Shown here piece by piece: positions 27,605-39,938 of a stretch of 64,000 nucleotides of DNA. Under the pieces are notes generated by a model, which saw nothing but the letters and a program-made list of their open reading frames with translations, did no database searches and was not told where the DNA came from. The stretch is from Pantoea sp. RIT-PI-b. Lineage in GTDB: Bacteria > Pseudomonadota > Gammaproteobacteria > Enterobacterales > Enterobacteriaceae. The stretch lies in assembly GCF_001187905.1 (NCBI RefSeq), contig NZ_LGIS01000015.1:1-64000 (forward strand), read 5' to 3'. The position numbers and the translations under genes are program-made. How positions within the stretch are numbered: the first letter of the stretch is position 1; the number at the start of each line of letters is the position of its first letter.

Positions 27605-29716
27605 CTAGTTACGGTTTCTGTGAACTTTGATCACGTCCGGCATTACGCGGATTTTGCGCATAATATTCGCCAAATGGACGCGATCGTTCGCGGTGAGGCG
27701 GATAAAGGCGCTGTATACGCGACCATCTCGCTCTTCGGTATTCAGGCTCTGAATGTTGGAACCGGCAGTATTAATTGCCGCAGTCAGATTCGCCAGCGCA
27801 CCCTGATGGTTGAACATGTCGACTTTAATCTCGGCGACAAATTCCTGATCGGTCACTTTATCCCACTCTACCGGCATGAACTTTTCAGGCTCTTTTTGGT
27901 AGCCGCGAATATTACGGCAGGATTCGTGATGCACCACCAGTCCTTTGCCGGGACTAACGTGCGCAACGATGGGATCGCCTGGAATCGGACGGCAGCATTT
28001 GGCAAAGGTGATCAGCACGCCATCTGCACCTTTGATCGGCAGCTTTTTGCGTTTGCTGTTACTTTGCGGCTCATCACTGCCCGCCTGCAGTAGGTTCTTC
28101 GCTACCACCACGCTCATGGCGTTACCGAGGCCAATTTCCGCCAGCAAATCATCGATGGCGGTCAGCTTCATGCGTTCCAGTTCGTGCTGAATATTCTCTG
28201 CCGGAATTTCTGCCAGCTTCTTGCTGCCGCCAAGCGCATGGCTTAACAGACGACGGCCAAGATTAACGGAGTCTTCACGTTTGAGGTTTTTCAGCAGTTG
28301 ACGAATTTTGGCGCGTGCTTTTGAGCTGACGACAAAATTGAGCCAGGCAGCGTTCGGGCGAGCGCCCGGCGCGGTAATGATTTCAATGGTTTGACCGCTG
28401 GTCAGCGATTGAGACAGCGGATAAGGCTGGCGATCGACGCGAGCGCCAACGCAGGCATGACCGATATCGGTATGCACCGCATAGGCGAAATCGACTGGCG
28501 TGGCGCCAGCCGGCAATTCGACAATGCGGCCTTCCGGCGTGAACACATAGATCTCATCCGGGAAGAGATCGGATTTCACGCTTTCAATAAATTCAAATGA
28601 GCTACCGGCGCTTTGTTGCAGCTCCAGCAGGCTTTGCAACCAGCGCTGAGCACGAATTTGCGCGGTAGTACCGCTAATTTCACCGGTCTCTTTATAAGCC
28701 CAGTGTGCGGCAACACCCATTTCAGCCATCTGATCCATATCTTCGGTACGGATCTGCACTTCAACCGGCACGCCATGCGGGCCAATCATTGAGGTGTGCA
28801 GCGATTGATAGCCGTTGGCCTTGGGAATGGCGATGTAATCTTTCACGCGTCCGGGACGCGGTTTGTACAAGCTGTGCATCTGGCCAAGCACGCGGTAACA
28901 GGTATCCAGATCTTTCACGATGACGCGAAAAGCGTAGATATCCATGATCGAGTGAAAACGCTGCTCTTTCAGGTGCATTTTGCGGTAGATCGAATAGAGA
29001 TGCTTCTCACGTCCACTTACGCGGCAGGGAATACCTGCTTCCTGTAAGCGACCGTCGATTTCAGCGAGGATCTTCTGAATCATCTCTTTTCGATTACCAC
29101 GCGCCGCTTTCACCACCTCTTTGATCACGCGGAAACGGTTCGGGTAGAGCGCTTCAAAGCCGAGCTCTTCCAGTTCTGTTTTCAGGTGATGAATACCAAG
29201 ACGGTGCGCCAGAGGACTATAAATCTCCAGCGTTTCCAGCGCGATACGGCGTTTTTTATCCGGGCGTAACGCGCCGAGCGTGCGCATGTTGTGCGTGCGG
29301 TCAGCCAGTTTGATCAAGATGACGCGGATATCCTGCACCATCGCCATGATCATTTTGCGGAAGTTTTCAGCCTGCGCTTCTTTCTTGTCGCGGAACTTCA
29401 GCTTATCGAGCTTGGAGACACCTTCCACCAGTTCGGCAACGCTTTTACCAAACAGCTGTTCCATATCCTGATAAGTGGCGGGCGTATCTTCAATCACATC
29501 ATGCAGCAGCGCCGCCATTAGCGTTTCATGGTCGAGTTTCATCTCGGCCAGAATGCAGGCGACAGCAACAGGATGGGTGATGTAAGGCTCGCCGCTGGAG
29601 CGTGTTTGACCCTCGTGGGCATCACGCGCGACTAGATAAGCTTGCTTGAGGCGCTTTATTTGCTCCTCAGGCAAGTATTTTTCAATCAGTTGATTGAGGC
29701 TTTCGAACAGATACAA
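27605..29716 (-). CDS. spoT: Bifunctional (p)ppGpp synthetase/hydrolase SpoT
   Basis: SpoT degrades and, under fatty acid, carbon or iron stress, synthesises (p)ppGpp. It has 703 residues (E. coli 702). The HD hydrolase domain contains ITHPVAVACILAEMKLDHET and the metal motif HDVIEDT. The synthetase domain has the ATP/GTP-binding GREKHLYSIYRKM and IMDIYAFRVIV. TGS (VFTPEGRIVELPAGATPVDFAY, near 388) and C-terminal ACT domains follow. It is 20 bases from rpoZ, as in E. coli. Confidence 0.98.
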   Translation of the reverse strand: MYLFESLNQLIEKYLPEEQIKRLKQAYLVARDAHEGQTRSSGEPYITHPVAVACILAEMKLDHETLMAALLHDVIEDTPATYQDMEQLFGKSVAELVEGVSKLDKLKFRDKKEAQAENFRKMIMAMVQDIRVILIKLADRTHNMRTLGALRPDKKRRIALETLEIYSPLAHRLGIHHLKTELEELGFEALYPNRFRVIKEVVKAARGNRKEMIQKILAEIDGRLQEAGIPCRVSGREKHLYSIYRKMHLKEQRFHSIMDIYAFRVIVKDLDTCYRVLGQMHSLYKPRPGRVKDYIAIPKANGYQSLHTSMIGPHGVPVEVQIRTEDMDQMAEMGVAAHWAYKETGEISGTTAQIRAQRWLQSLLELQQSAGSSFEFIESVKSDLFPDEIYVFTPEGRIVELPAGATPVDFAYAVHTDIGHACVGARVDRQPYPLSQSLTSGQTIEIITAPGARPNAAWLNFVVSSKARAKIRQLLKNLKREDSVNLGRRLLSHALGGSKKLAEIPAENIQHELERMKLTAIDDLLAEIGLGNAMSVVVAKNLLQAGSDEPQSNSKRKKLPIKGADGVLITFAKCCRPIPGDPIVAHVSPGKGLVVHHESCRNIRGYQKEPEKFMPVEWDKVTDQEFVAEIKVDMFNHQGALANLTAAINTAGSNIQSLNTEERDGRVYSAFIRLTANDRVHLANIMRKIRVMPDVIKVHRNRN

Positions 29717-29736
29717 GGGCGACCTGCAGAGTGCTG

Positions 29737-30012
29737 TTAACGACGACCTTCAGCGATAGCGGTAACGGCTTGTAACTCAGCGGCTTCCTGCTCGTGCTGT
29801 TCCTGACGATCACGGACATCCAGGATCTGGGTGGTGATCAAACCTTCTTCAATTTCGCGCAGGGCGATAACGGTCGGCTTATCGTTCTCTTCTGGAACCA
29901 GCGCATCTTTACCGCCTACCTGCATCTGACGTGCACGACGTGCAGCGACCAACACCAGGTCAAAACGGTTACCAACTTTCTCTACTGCGTCCTGAACGGT
30001 TACGCGTGCCAT
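29737..30012 (-). CDS. rpoZ: RNA polymerase omega subunit
   Basis: Omega assists folding of beta' and forms part of a ppGpp site on RNA polymerase. The 91 residues are almost identical to E. coli RpoZ, beginning [20 protein letters not shown] and ending [10 protein letters not shown]. It is located between gmk and spoT, as is usual in enterobacteria. Confidence 0.99.
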   Translation of the reverse strand: MARVTVQDAVEKVGNRFDLVLVAARRARQMQVGGKDALVPEENDKPTVIALREIEEGLITTQILDVRDRQEQHEQEAAELQAVTAIAEGRR

Positions 30013-30069
30013 AGGTGTGCTACTCCACAGATGATGAAGAAATGACTGGGCATAATACTGAAAGTGAAT

Positions 30070-30876
<807 letters not shown>

Positions 30877-30914
30877 TCACTGCTGGTAAAAGCCTTCGCT
30901 GCACGCTCCAATAG

Positions 30915-33233
<2,319 letters not shown>

Positions 33234-33524
33234 AGAGCACTCCATCAGATTGGCGGCAAGGCTAAAGATTTCCCAGCGGGTAGACCACTGAGATTTTCTC
33301 AATAAAGCAGCATCAGATTAGCCATTTTTATGGCAAGCATGCTAACAGGCTTAGCAGGTGGGATAAATCAGCATTCAGCCACCGTTTCGCATGAGTATAA
33401 ATGATGCGAATCGTTAAAAACCTCATCAACTTAAGTTTCAGGCAGATTGTGTCGTACCTGTCTATTGCCTGTTCAGCCAGGCTCCCAACTCATTGGCATC
33501 ACGCGCGGCAACTATCGGACAGGC

Positions 33525-34217
33525 ATGAAAACTCGTAACGAAGACATTCTCTTTTTCTCTTCCGACAAACTGGCGGCGGTGGGGTTGGAGGGGCTATTGG
33601 CTACACTACCTATTGACGGCCAGGTGCATGAGTTGTGGTCGCTGAGCACCGTGATGTCGCAGTGTGAAAAACTCAAGCCGCGGTTGTTAGTCTGCATTTT
33701 CCACGAAAATATGCCGTTGGCCGGTACCTTCAAGGTGCTCTATGCCTTGCAACAGCAGTTTCCCACGATGCAGATATTGGTGCTTACCCGGCGCTTATTA
33801 CCGTTAATGCATGCATTAAGCCGCTATCTGCCAGCACTCAATATTCTGGATTTAAAATCATCCTGTCAGGCTGTTACCCACCGCTTGAGCGCTTGCATCA
33901 GCGCGAGTACACAGGTTCAGTTGATGGAAGGCGCTGACATTCTGCTGCCCGATCGTCAGCTACGCGTGTTACTGATGATGGCATGGGGTTATAGCACCGA
34001 ACACATTGGCACTCGTTTAGGTATCAGTCATAAAACGGTGAATGCGCACAAGCTCAACGCACTGACGCGGCTGCAGATCAAAAACAAGAATGATATGGCC
34101 GATCTGTTTATGGTGATTGATGAGTTGCGGATGCTGGTGAGTTGGCTGCGCTTGCAGCGTAACGGTAAGTTAAGCGAACTCGCTTTTCACTCATTGGAAG
34201 AGTTACTAGAAGCGTAA
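33525..34217 (+). CDS. LuxR-type response-regulator-like transcription factor
   Basis: A protein of 230 residues. The N-terminal half has a receiver-like pattern (ILFFSSDKLAAVGLEGLL; LVCIF; ILVLTRR; NILDLKSS), but no canonical phospho-acceptor Asp follows the third strand, so it is a pseudo-receiver. The C-terminal LuxR helix-turn-helix is clear (WGYSTEHIGTRLGISHKTVN, about residues 152-171). The organisation resembles the RcsA/BglJ group, which act as partners of RcsB. The ATG at 33525 follows a weak ribosome-binding site; longer TTG starts are possible. No cognate kinase is adjacent. Targets are unknown; capsule or LPS control would be a guess. Confidence 0.75.
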   Translation: MKTRNEDILFFSSDKLAAVGLEGLLATLPIDGQVHELWSLSTVMSQCEKLKPRLLVCIFHENMPLAGTFKVLYALQQQFPTMQILVLTRRLLPLMHALSRYLPALNILDLKSSCQAVTHRLSACISASTQVQLMEGADILLPDRQLRVLLMMAWGYSTEHIGTRLGISHKTVNAHKLNALTRLQIKNKNDMADLFMVIDELRMLVSWLRLQRNGKLSELAFHSLEELLEA

Positions 34218-34221
34218 AAAG

Positions 34222-34248
34222 AAAAAAGCGTGCTGGCGACCAGCACGC
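34222..34248 (-). terminator. Terminator after the truncated flippase gene
   Basis: On the minus strand GCGTGCTGG-TCG-CCAGCACGC is followed by six T. It also faces the end of the LuxR-type gene. Confidence 0.85.
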
Positions 34249-34297
34249 GAACGCATCTTTTCAGATGCCCAGAGCCCACCATACAGACTTGTTTTTA

Positions 34298-34942
34298 TTA
34301 TCCGTTTCTTGCTCGCACGTTGACGAAACTTTTTAGGCTAAAACGGTATTCTGGCTGAAACCAGGCACGACCGTAGTAGCAATAAACCAGCATTCTGATG
34401 GATACCATGGCAAGGTAACCCCAGATAGCGCACAACACTGAGGGTGTCAGCCACACGGTGAAGAGCGTGACGCCTAATCCCACCAGCACAGAAGAGACTT
34501 CCGTGAATGCAATTCGCGAAAATTGGTTTTCCCGCTGTAATATTGCGCGATAATGTTGCCCCTGTGGAATAATAATGAATATGACCGAAATCATTTCAAG
34601 CATTACCGCCATCTCAGGTTGATTCATTATACGACCAGAAATATCACTGCCAATAAACAGTACAGCAAAGATAACAAGGCCGCTTAATACGTTTCCCCAA
34701 TATAAAATTGAGAGATCGCTATTATTGAGGTTGTTATTTCTTATAATGGCATTGCCAAACTTTCGGTCGGCTAGTGTATCAATAATTAACAGCATCACAA
34801 TCGCAATGGCGAGTAGATCTAACTCATTTGCCTGAAGTATTTTTGCCAGAAGTGAAAGTTGTAAAACACCAATGCCGACGATTTTGATTGATGACAAAAT
34901 TGACCATTTAGCGTGGGTCAGATTTTTCTCTCTTAACGCCAT
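34298..34942 (-). pseudogene. Truncated Wzx-type polysaccharide flippase (WzxC-like)
   Basis: The 214 residues from the ATG at 34942 match the N-terminal half of WzxC-like polysaccharide exporters (MALREKNLTHAKWSILSS versus MSLREKTISGAKWS in E. coli WzxC). About five to six membrane helices and the family segment IIPQGQHYRAILQRE are present. WzxC has about 490 residues. Here homology stops at FSLKSF, followed by a short unrelated tail (VNVRARNG) and a strong terminator. The missing half is not found downstream. The sequence is AT-richer than its neighbours. It is most likely a decayed remnant of a capsule/O-antigen-type gene, though a short product could still be made. Confidence 0.75.
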
Positions 34943-35016
34943 ACTCTGCTCATTATGGTACATGTACCAGTGCAATTAAGGGGTTACTCTAGCCAGAGGT
35001 TAGAGTCCAGCTCACA

Positions 35017-35283
35017 TCAATGCAGCGATTCCTGGCGCAGTCCTGAAATACCTTTCAGGTTTTGCCACGTAAAGATGCTTTCAATTAAATGATGTTCTGA
35101 ATGTATAAAGATGCCCCTGGCGCTTAATGGTGTTTTTGTCTTAACGGTATCTCCTCCTGTGCGGAGGAAATCCGTAAGATCATTATAAAATCCCTTTGCG
35201 TTTATATATTCCCCGGCCAGCATCCGCCTGGCAATCTCAACAAATTCTTTTTCTGATAACAAAGGATAGGTTGAGCGATCCAT
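35017..35283 (-). CDS. Hypothetical protein
   Basis: An 88-residue protein, starting MDRSTYPLLSEKEFVEIARR, that I do not recognise. It is predicted soluble, without a signal peptide or cysteines. A good ribosome-binding site (AGGGA seven bases before the ATG) supports translation. The surrounding DNA is AT-rich, like the truncated flippase beside it, suggesting acquired sequence. It may form one transcript with the flippase remnant. Confidence 0.55.
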   Translation of the reverse strand: MDRSTYPLLSEKEFVEIARRMLAGEYINAKGFYNDLTDFLRTGGDTVKTKTPLSARGIFIHSEHHLIESIFTWQNLKGISGLRQESLH

Positions 35284-35718
35284 GTTATTTCCCTGCTGTT
35301 GTTATTATGGTTACTGCTGTGTGTGAAGGAGTTATACCGTGTTTTAATTAAATTAACACCATCAGAAAACTCCTATAAATCCACCGCAGGAATAAATGGT
35401 TTCAGAATATGCATCAGAATATATAAGGCGAACGGCTTACTATTTATTAAAATTTTTAGTCTTTCCTCGCCCCTTGATGAAGTTGCAATAGACGGATAAC
35501 TAAAAAATCTCGATAAATCATACGGGCCAGGCTTTTTTATAAGCATCCTCACCAGGAGGTTTCCTGGTGAGGATGCTTAAGCCGGACTGGTGATTAGCGT
35601 ATAAATCAGTGGAGGTTTTGCTAAAACAGTTAAACGCTGCTGTGCGAAAAAGAAACCGATTTTTATCGTTTGATTCCAGCAACAGTTAAAGAGGTGTTGA
35701 TTGCATAATTCATTGATT
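35284..35718. other. AT-rich 435-base intergenic region
   Basis: No convincing gene is present. A 66-codon open frame on the plus strand (35299-35499) lacks a ribosome-binding site and recognisable sequence. The region contains the long hairpin listed separately and may hold the promoter for the 88-residue ORF. Confidence 0.6.
35541..35578. repeat. 17-bp perfect inverted repeat hairpin
   Basis: AAGCATCCTCACCAGGA (35541-35557) and TCCTGGTGAGGATGCTT (35562-35578) pair perfectly across a GGTT loop. A T-run lies on the 5' side only (GCTTTTTTAT), so it is not a canonical plus-strand terminator. It could be a bidirectional transcription barrier or an element remnant. Confidence 0.7.
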
Positions 35719-36114
35719 TTAATGAGTTAACAGGTGAAGAAGTTGTTCGAGGTCGCGTTTTACCCATGCAACATCCTGGGCAAATTTCTCATCCGACATC
35801 AACGGCTGGCGATAAACGACCATCACCACTTCTGCACCTTGTTCGTTAGCAATCACCCGCATCGGCACATAAATCTCTTTTCCGCTACCGGTATCAATCC
35901 AGTGGTCCATTACGCCAAACGGGTTGTGTGGGGTAAATCGAATCTTTACCGTTCCCTCTGGGCCTTTGGCTTTCCAGCTATTTCCTTCCTGCGTCAGCGT
36001 GCTGGCGCTGAGCCCACTTGCCCATTTGGCAAAGCATTCAGGCTTCCAGATGGTTTCATATAAATCTAACCAGTTGCGTGGAACGGTTAGCGTGACTGTC
36101 TGAGATGGCAGCAT
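35719..36114 (-). CDS. SRPBCC (polyketide cyclase/START-like) family protein
   Basis: A 131-residue protein with a SRPBCC ligand-binding fold pattern: an N-terminal strand then WLDLYETIWKPECFAKWASGL, a central strand-rich part (GNSWKAKGPEGTVKIRFT, FGVMDHWIDTGSGKEIYVPM) and a long C-terminal helix (FAQDVAWVKRDLEQLLHLL). An excellent AGGAGG ribosome-binding site fixes the ATG at 36114. The ligand is unknown. It lies 106 bases downstream of the aldolase-like gene on the same strand. Confidence 0.75.
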   Translation of the reverse strand: MLPSQTVTLTVPRNWLDLYETIWKPECFAKWASGLSASTLTQEGNSWKAKGPEGTVKIRFTPHNPFGVMDHWIDTGSGKEIYVPMRVIANEQGAEVVMVVYRQPLMSDEKFAQDVAWVKRDLEQLLHLLTH

Positions 36115-36220
36115 GGAACCTCCTGATGTGATACAGCCATTAAAGCACGGTGGTACCGGGCTGCAAACGGCCCGGTCATGGAAGTGTGGTACAGCAGCGG
36201 TTTCCGTGAGAATGCTGTAA

Positions 36221-37366
36221 TCAGATGAACTTGCCGCGCCCCTGAATATCCCGTTCTTCACCGCTGCCATCAGCCTGACGCAGCACGAAGCGATCGGACT
36301 GCGCCACCACTGCACAGCTGTGATTAGGGAAGATACGCAGCAGTGCGCCAACAGGCGGCGCCTGATCGCCATATTGCAGAAAGCCATGCTCTTCCGACAG
36401 CTTCAACACTTCATAGTGATAGCCTTGCTCATCCACCGCGATGCCAAATCCGCTGGCATTGGTGCCGTGCGGACCTTTATCTGAACTGAGCATCTTGGAT
36501 CCGGCATCAATAATGGCGAAGTGCGGATTAACTGCGACGACGCGTGTCACCACGCTCAATGCCAATTCATCCGGCGCACACAGACCCAAACGCCATGCGG
36601 TAAGATCCAGCAGCGCGTAATTGCCGGGGCGGATTTCATCACAGCCATTGGCTACCGGAGCTGCTAACGCCGTTGGTGTTGAACCAACCGAAATCGCGCA
36701 GTCAGCAAATCCGGCGGCGATCAGGCGCTGTTGCACATCGCGCATCAGTGCAATTTCCTGCAGTGCAATTTCCGCGATGGCAACGGCATTGCCCGCACCA
36801 TAAGCATGTCCAGCATGAGAAACCAATCCGGCAAACGGCAGACCTGCATCCTGAATTTGCTGCGCCAGCGTAATGGCGGCACTGCTGTGTGGATCGATAC
36901 CAATGCGATGCAGGCCGACATCCACCTTAATCGCTATCGCTAACTGGCAATCGGGCTGACGCTGATGTGCCGCAGTAATCGCCGCAACGCCAGTTGCGCA
37001 ATCAGCAATGCAGGTAATACGCGCCTGGTGTTGTGCGGCAACCGCTAACATTTCGGCCAGTGTGTCGGCTTGCACTATAGGATAAGCCAGCAGCAGATCG
37101 CGTTCACCACCGAGAATAAAGGCGATGCCTTCACTCGGCTTAGAAACGGTAATGCCCTGCGCGCCAAGTGCTCTCTGTTGCTCAGCGATCCAGACGCTTT
37201 TATGGGTTTTGATATGGGGGCGCAGCGCGACGCCAGCGGCATCGGCTTTTTGCTGCATCTGATGCAGATTGCGCTGCAGGCGCGGTGCATCAATTTCAAG
37301 GTAAGGAGTGAGCCGGTCGGCAATCAACGGTCGCAGCCAGCCAGCCGCTATATTCTGTTCCATCAT
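36221..37366 (-). CDS. D-threonine aldolase / D-serine dehydratase-like PLP enzyme
   Basis: This is a fold-type III PLP enzyme with an alanine-racemase-like N-terminal barrel. The Schiff-base Lys is in RPHIKTHKS (about residues 50-58). The C-terminal metal-binding part (EEHGFLQYGD, FPNHSCAVV) has the His and Cys ligands typical of DSD1-like D-serine dehydratases and D-threonine aldolases. It has 381 residues from the ATG at 37366; an ATG at 37402 lacks a ribosome-binding site. The substrate is probably a D-beta-hydroxy amino acid, not determinable here. It is part of the accessory block between yicG and yicC. Confidence 0.82.
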   Translation of the reverse strand: MMEQNIAAGWLRPLIADRLTPYLEIDAPRLQRNLHQMQQKADAAGVALRPHIKTHKSVWIAEQQRALGAQGITVSKPSEGIAFILGGERDLLLAYPIVQADTLAEMLAVAAQHQARITCIADCATGVAAITAAHQRQPDCQLAIAIKVDVGLHRIGIDPHSSAAITLAQQIQDAGLPFAGLVSHAGHAYGAGNAVAIAEIALQEIALMRDVQQRLIAAGFADCAISVGSTPTALAAPVANGCDEIRPGNYALLDLTAWRLGLCAPDELALSVVTRVVAVNPHFAIIDAGSKMLSSDKGPHGTNASGFGIAVDEQGYHYEVLKLSEEHGFLQYGDQAPPVGALLRIFPNHSCAVVAQSDRFVLRQADGSGEERDIQGRGKFI

Positions 37367-37568
37367 AATAGTCCGCAGGTAATGACAAGTGCGGACCATC
37401 ATTAAACAATGCGCAGCAGAATGCCAGCCGCTAGCCTAACCCATTGCCAGCATTCTCTTTTCGGCAAATAAGGTGCGGCAAAGGTTGATTAACGAGTTTG
37501 GTACGAGTGGGGGTCAACGATGAGCGGAGCAGAATGAGCAGCAGGCCAAAACCTGCTGCCTCGGAAGA

Positions 37569-38492
37569 TTAGATATAGAGAGAAGCTTCACCCGGCGGAC
37601 GCGTTTTAAAGCGACGATGCAGCCACAGGTACTGATCGGGCGCACGGAGGATCTCTTTTTCGATCACTCTGTTCATGTAGGCAGCCGCTGCGGCTTCATC
37701 CTCATAAGGATAATTTTCCAGTTCTGGCTGAATAATCAGCTGGTAACCGCTTTTATCCTGATTACGAATCAGCACGATAGTCAGCATCGCCGGTTTCGCC
37801 AGGCGTGACAGAACAAAAGTACCGTTGGTCGTTGCCGCTTGTTTCACCGCAAACAGCGGCGCAAACACGCTGCCTTTCGGGCCGTAATCCTGATCGGGTG
37901 CGAACCAAACGGCTTCGCCTTTTTTCAGAGCCTGCACCATGCCACGCAAATCACGGCGATCGATCATGGCTTTATTCGAACGCATACGACCTTTAGTTTG
38001 CGCCCATTCCATGGCCTGATTATTGTGCGGGCGATACATCGCCATCATCGGCTGACACAAACCGGTAATCCGTCCGCCCAGTTCGAGCGACATAAAATGC
38101 ACACCGATAACCATCACACCACGCTGGTGGCTTTGCGCCTTCTGCAGGTTTTCAAGGCCGCTGACCTTGAAGTAACGACGCACGCGCGCGTCCGACCAGA
38201 ACCAGGCAATGCCGGTTTCTGCCAGTGCCATCCCGAGCGAGGCGAAGTTGCCCGCGATCATCGCCTCTTTCTGTTCTTCTTCAATATTGGGGAAGCACAG
38301 CTCAATGTTGCGGCGAGTAATGCGTTCACGGCGCTGCAGGAAATGGCGAGACAGTTTGCCAGCGCCAGCACCAAGCCGGATAAGAATAGGGTAGGGAAGT
38401 TGCACCAGTAGCCACAGAACACCTAGCCCAAACCAGGTAAACCAGTAGCGAGGATGCAGAAGAGTGGATCGGAACTGCCTGGATTTCGTCAT
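37569..38492 (-). CDS. lpxP: Lipid A acyltransferase LpxP (palmitoleoyl transferase)
   Basis: LpxP transfers palmitoleate to Kdo2-lipid IVA at low temperature, replacing laurate added by LpxL. The 307-residue protein (LpxP 306) has an N-terminal membrane anchor (WFTWFGLGVLWLLVQLPYP) and the catalytic HX4E motif HFMSLELGG. LpxP-diagnostic stretches are GLCQPMMAMYRPHNNQ, WFAPDQDYGPKGS and the end RPPGEASLYI. It fits LpxP better than LpxL. The ATG at 38492 follows AAGGCG; a frame extending to 38600 is ignored. The long upstream region may carry cold-responsive control, which I cannot show. Confidence 0.9.
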   Translation of the reverse strand: MTKSRQFRSTLLHPRYWFTWFGLGVLWLLVQLPYPILIRLGAGAGKLSRHFLQRRERITRRNIELCFPNIEEEQKEAMIAGNFASLGMALAETGIAWFWSDARVRRYFKVSGLENLQKAQSHQRGVMVIGVHFMSLELGGRITGLCQPMMAMYRPHNNQAMEWAQTKGRMRSNKAMIDRRDLRGMVQALKKGEAVWFAPDQDYGPKGSVFAPLFAVKQAATTNGTFVLSRLAKPAMLTIVLIRNQDKSGYQLIIQPELENYPYEDEAAAAAYMNRVIEKEILRAPDQYLWLHRRFKTRPPGEASLYI

Positions 38493-38917
38493 AACGCCTT
38501 CATGTCGGGAAAATGTATCGCACAAAGAAGAGAGTCCATGAGTTCCTGGCGGTACAACTGTTCTAATTACGACCAGTAGATTAACAAATAGTGCCGTCAA
38601 AGAAACGCGATCTCCACAATCTTTAAGATTAAGAGAAGTTGTTGATGCAGCGACTATGAGTAGTTTAATGGCTATCTGGTGGATAGTTATTTTTAAATAT
38701 CAGTAGTTTAATGGCAGAGTTTCATAAGGTTGAACGGTGATGTTTGCTCGCTTAAAGTCAATTCTGAAAAGATTTTTTATGATTGCTGACACTTATTTAA
38801 CGCTAACCGCGAAAAATAGCGCTCTGGCTTACGTAGCTTATGAGTAAACCGCAACGCTTTTGCCTGTCATCTATACCTTAAGAAGCCCGCTATGCTGCGG
38901 GCTTTTCGAAAAGCATG
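38493..38917. other. 425-base region between lpxP and yicC
   Basis: No gene is seen. It contains the palindrome AATCTTTAAGATT (38618-38630), a direct repeat of AGTAGTTTAATGGC (near 38660 and 38703), and the yicC-side terminator. The lpxP promoter must lie here on the minus strand, but I cannot place it with confidence. Confidence 0.55.
38883..38904. terminator. Terminator downstream of yicC
   Basis: AAGCCCGC-TATGCT-GCGGGCTT, with short T-tracts in both directions, lies 14 bases beyond the yicC stop. Confidence 0.75.
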
Positions 38918-39781
38918 TTACTCGATATTCTGAATCTGCTCACGCATCTGCTCGATCAAAACTTTCAGTTCAATCGCTGATGCGGTGATCTCGGCATTGA
39001 TGGATTTCGATGCCAGGGTGTTCGACTCGCGGTTGAACTCCTGCATCATAAAGTCGAGACGGCGGCCAACGGCTTCTTTCTTCTTCAGGATGTTGTAGGT
39101 CTCATTCACATGCGCATCCAAACGATCCAGCTCTTCCGAAACATCGGTGCGCTGCGCCATCATCACCAGCTCTTGCTCAAGGCGATTGTTCTCGAGCTGC
39201 ACTTCGGCTTCTTCCAGCTTGGTCACCAGACGTTCGCGCTGCCATTTAATGACTTCTGGCATCTGCGCGCGCACTTTGCTGACTTCTTGCGATACGCCCT
39301 CCAGGCGCTGTTCGATCATCGCTTTCAGCGCGGTACCTTCGCTTTCACGCGCTTCGATAAAGTCATCCAATGCGCCATCCAGCGCGACCAGCAGTTCGGC
39401 GTTAATCGCATCGAGATCCTGCTCCTCGGCTGACATCACACCCGGCCAGCGCAAAATATCCAGCGGGTTGATCGCGCCTTCATCACTCTGCATTTTTACC
39501 CAGTTGGCAGCCTGCACCAGCTGTTTTGCCAGCGACTCATTCAGCTGCAACTCGCCTTGCGCGCTGGCATCGGCGTCATAGCGCAAATAGCACTCGATTT
39601 TACCGCGCGTCAGACGGTTGCGAATACGCTCGCGGATGACAGGTTCCAGACCACGGAACTGTTCCGGTAAACGGATATAGGTTTCCAGATAGCGCTGGTT
39701 AACAGAACGAAGCTCCCAGGCGGCGCTGCCCCAGTGGCCTTTGGCTTCGCGGCGGGCGTAAGCGGTCATACTGCGGATCAT
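38918..39781 (-). CDS. yicC: YicC family endoribonuclease
   Basis: YicC proteins are recently recognised endoribonucleases; E. coli YicC is linked to degradation of the sRNA RyhB. The 287 residues equal the E. coli length. The N-terminal YicC domain begins MIRSMTAYARREAKG, and the C-terminal DUF1732 region includes the signature RRLDFMMQEFNRESNTLASK. Its position next to divergent rph is conserved; here the lipoprotein and transporter genes are inserted between them. Confidence 0.95.
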   Translation of the reverse strand: MIRSMTAYARREAKGHWGSAAWELRSVNQRYLETYIRLPEQFRGLEPVIRERIRNRLTRGKIECYLRYDADASAQGELQLNESLAKQLVQAANWVKMQSDEGAINPLDILRWPGVMSAEEQDLDAINAELLVALDGALDDFIEARESEGTALKAMIEQRLEGVSQEVSKVRAQMPEVIKWQRERLVTKLEEAEVQLENNRLEQELVMMAQRTDVSEELDRLDAHVNETYNILKKKEAVGRRLDFMMQEFNRESNTLASKSINAEITASAIELKVLIEQMREQIQNIE

Positions 39782-39938
39782 AATCGTCTTCTCATTTTCA
39801 GAAATGTTGGATGAAGTATAGCGAGGCAGGCTCGACGCTAACAGGCATAAGCGTACATAAGCTTGAATAACAAAAAATTTCCGCTTTTGGCGACAGGCAC
39901 TTATGCTTAGCGCTGGTTCACATCTTGAGGATGAAGTG

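Noticed and set aside
35299..35499. 66-codon hydrophobic frame on the plus strand
   Set aside because: No ribosome-binding site, low-complexity AT-rich sequence and no recognisable motif.
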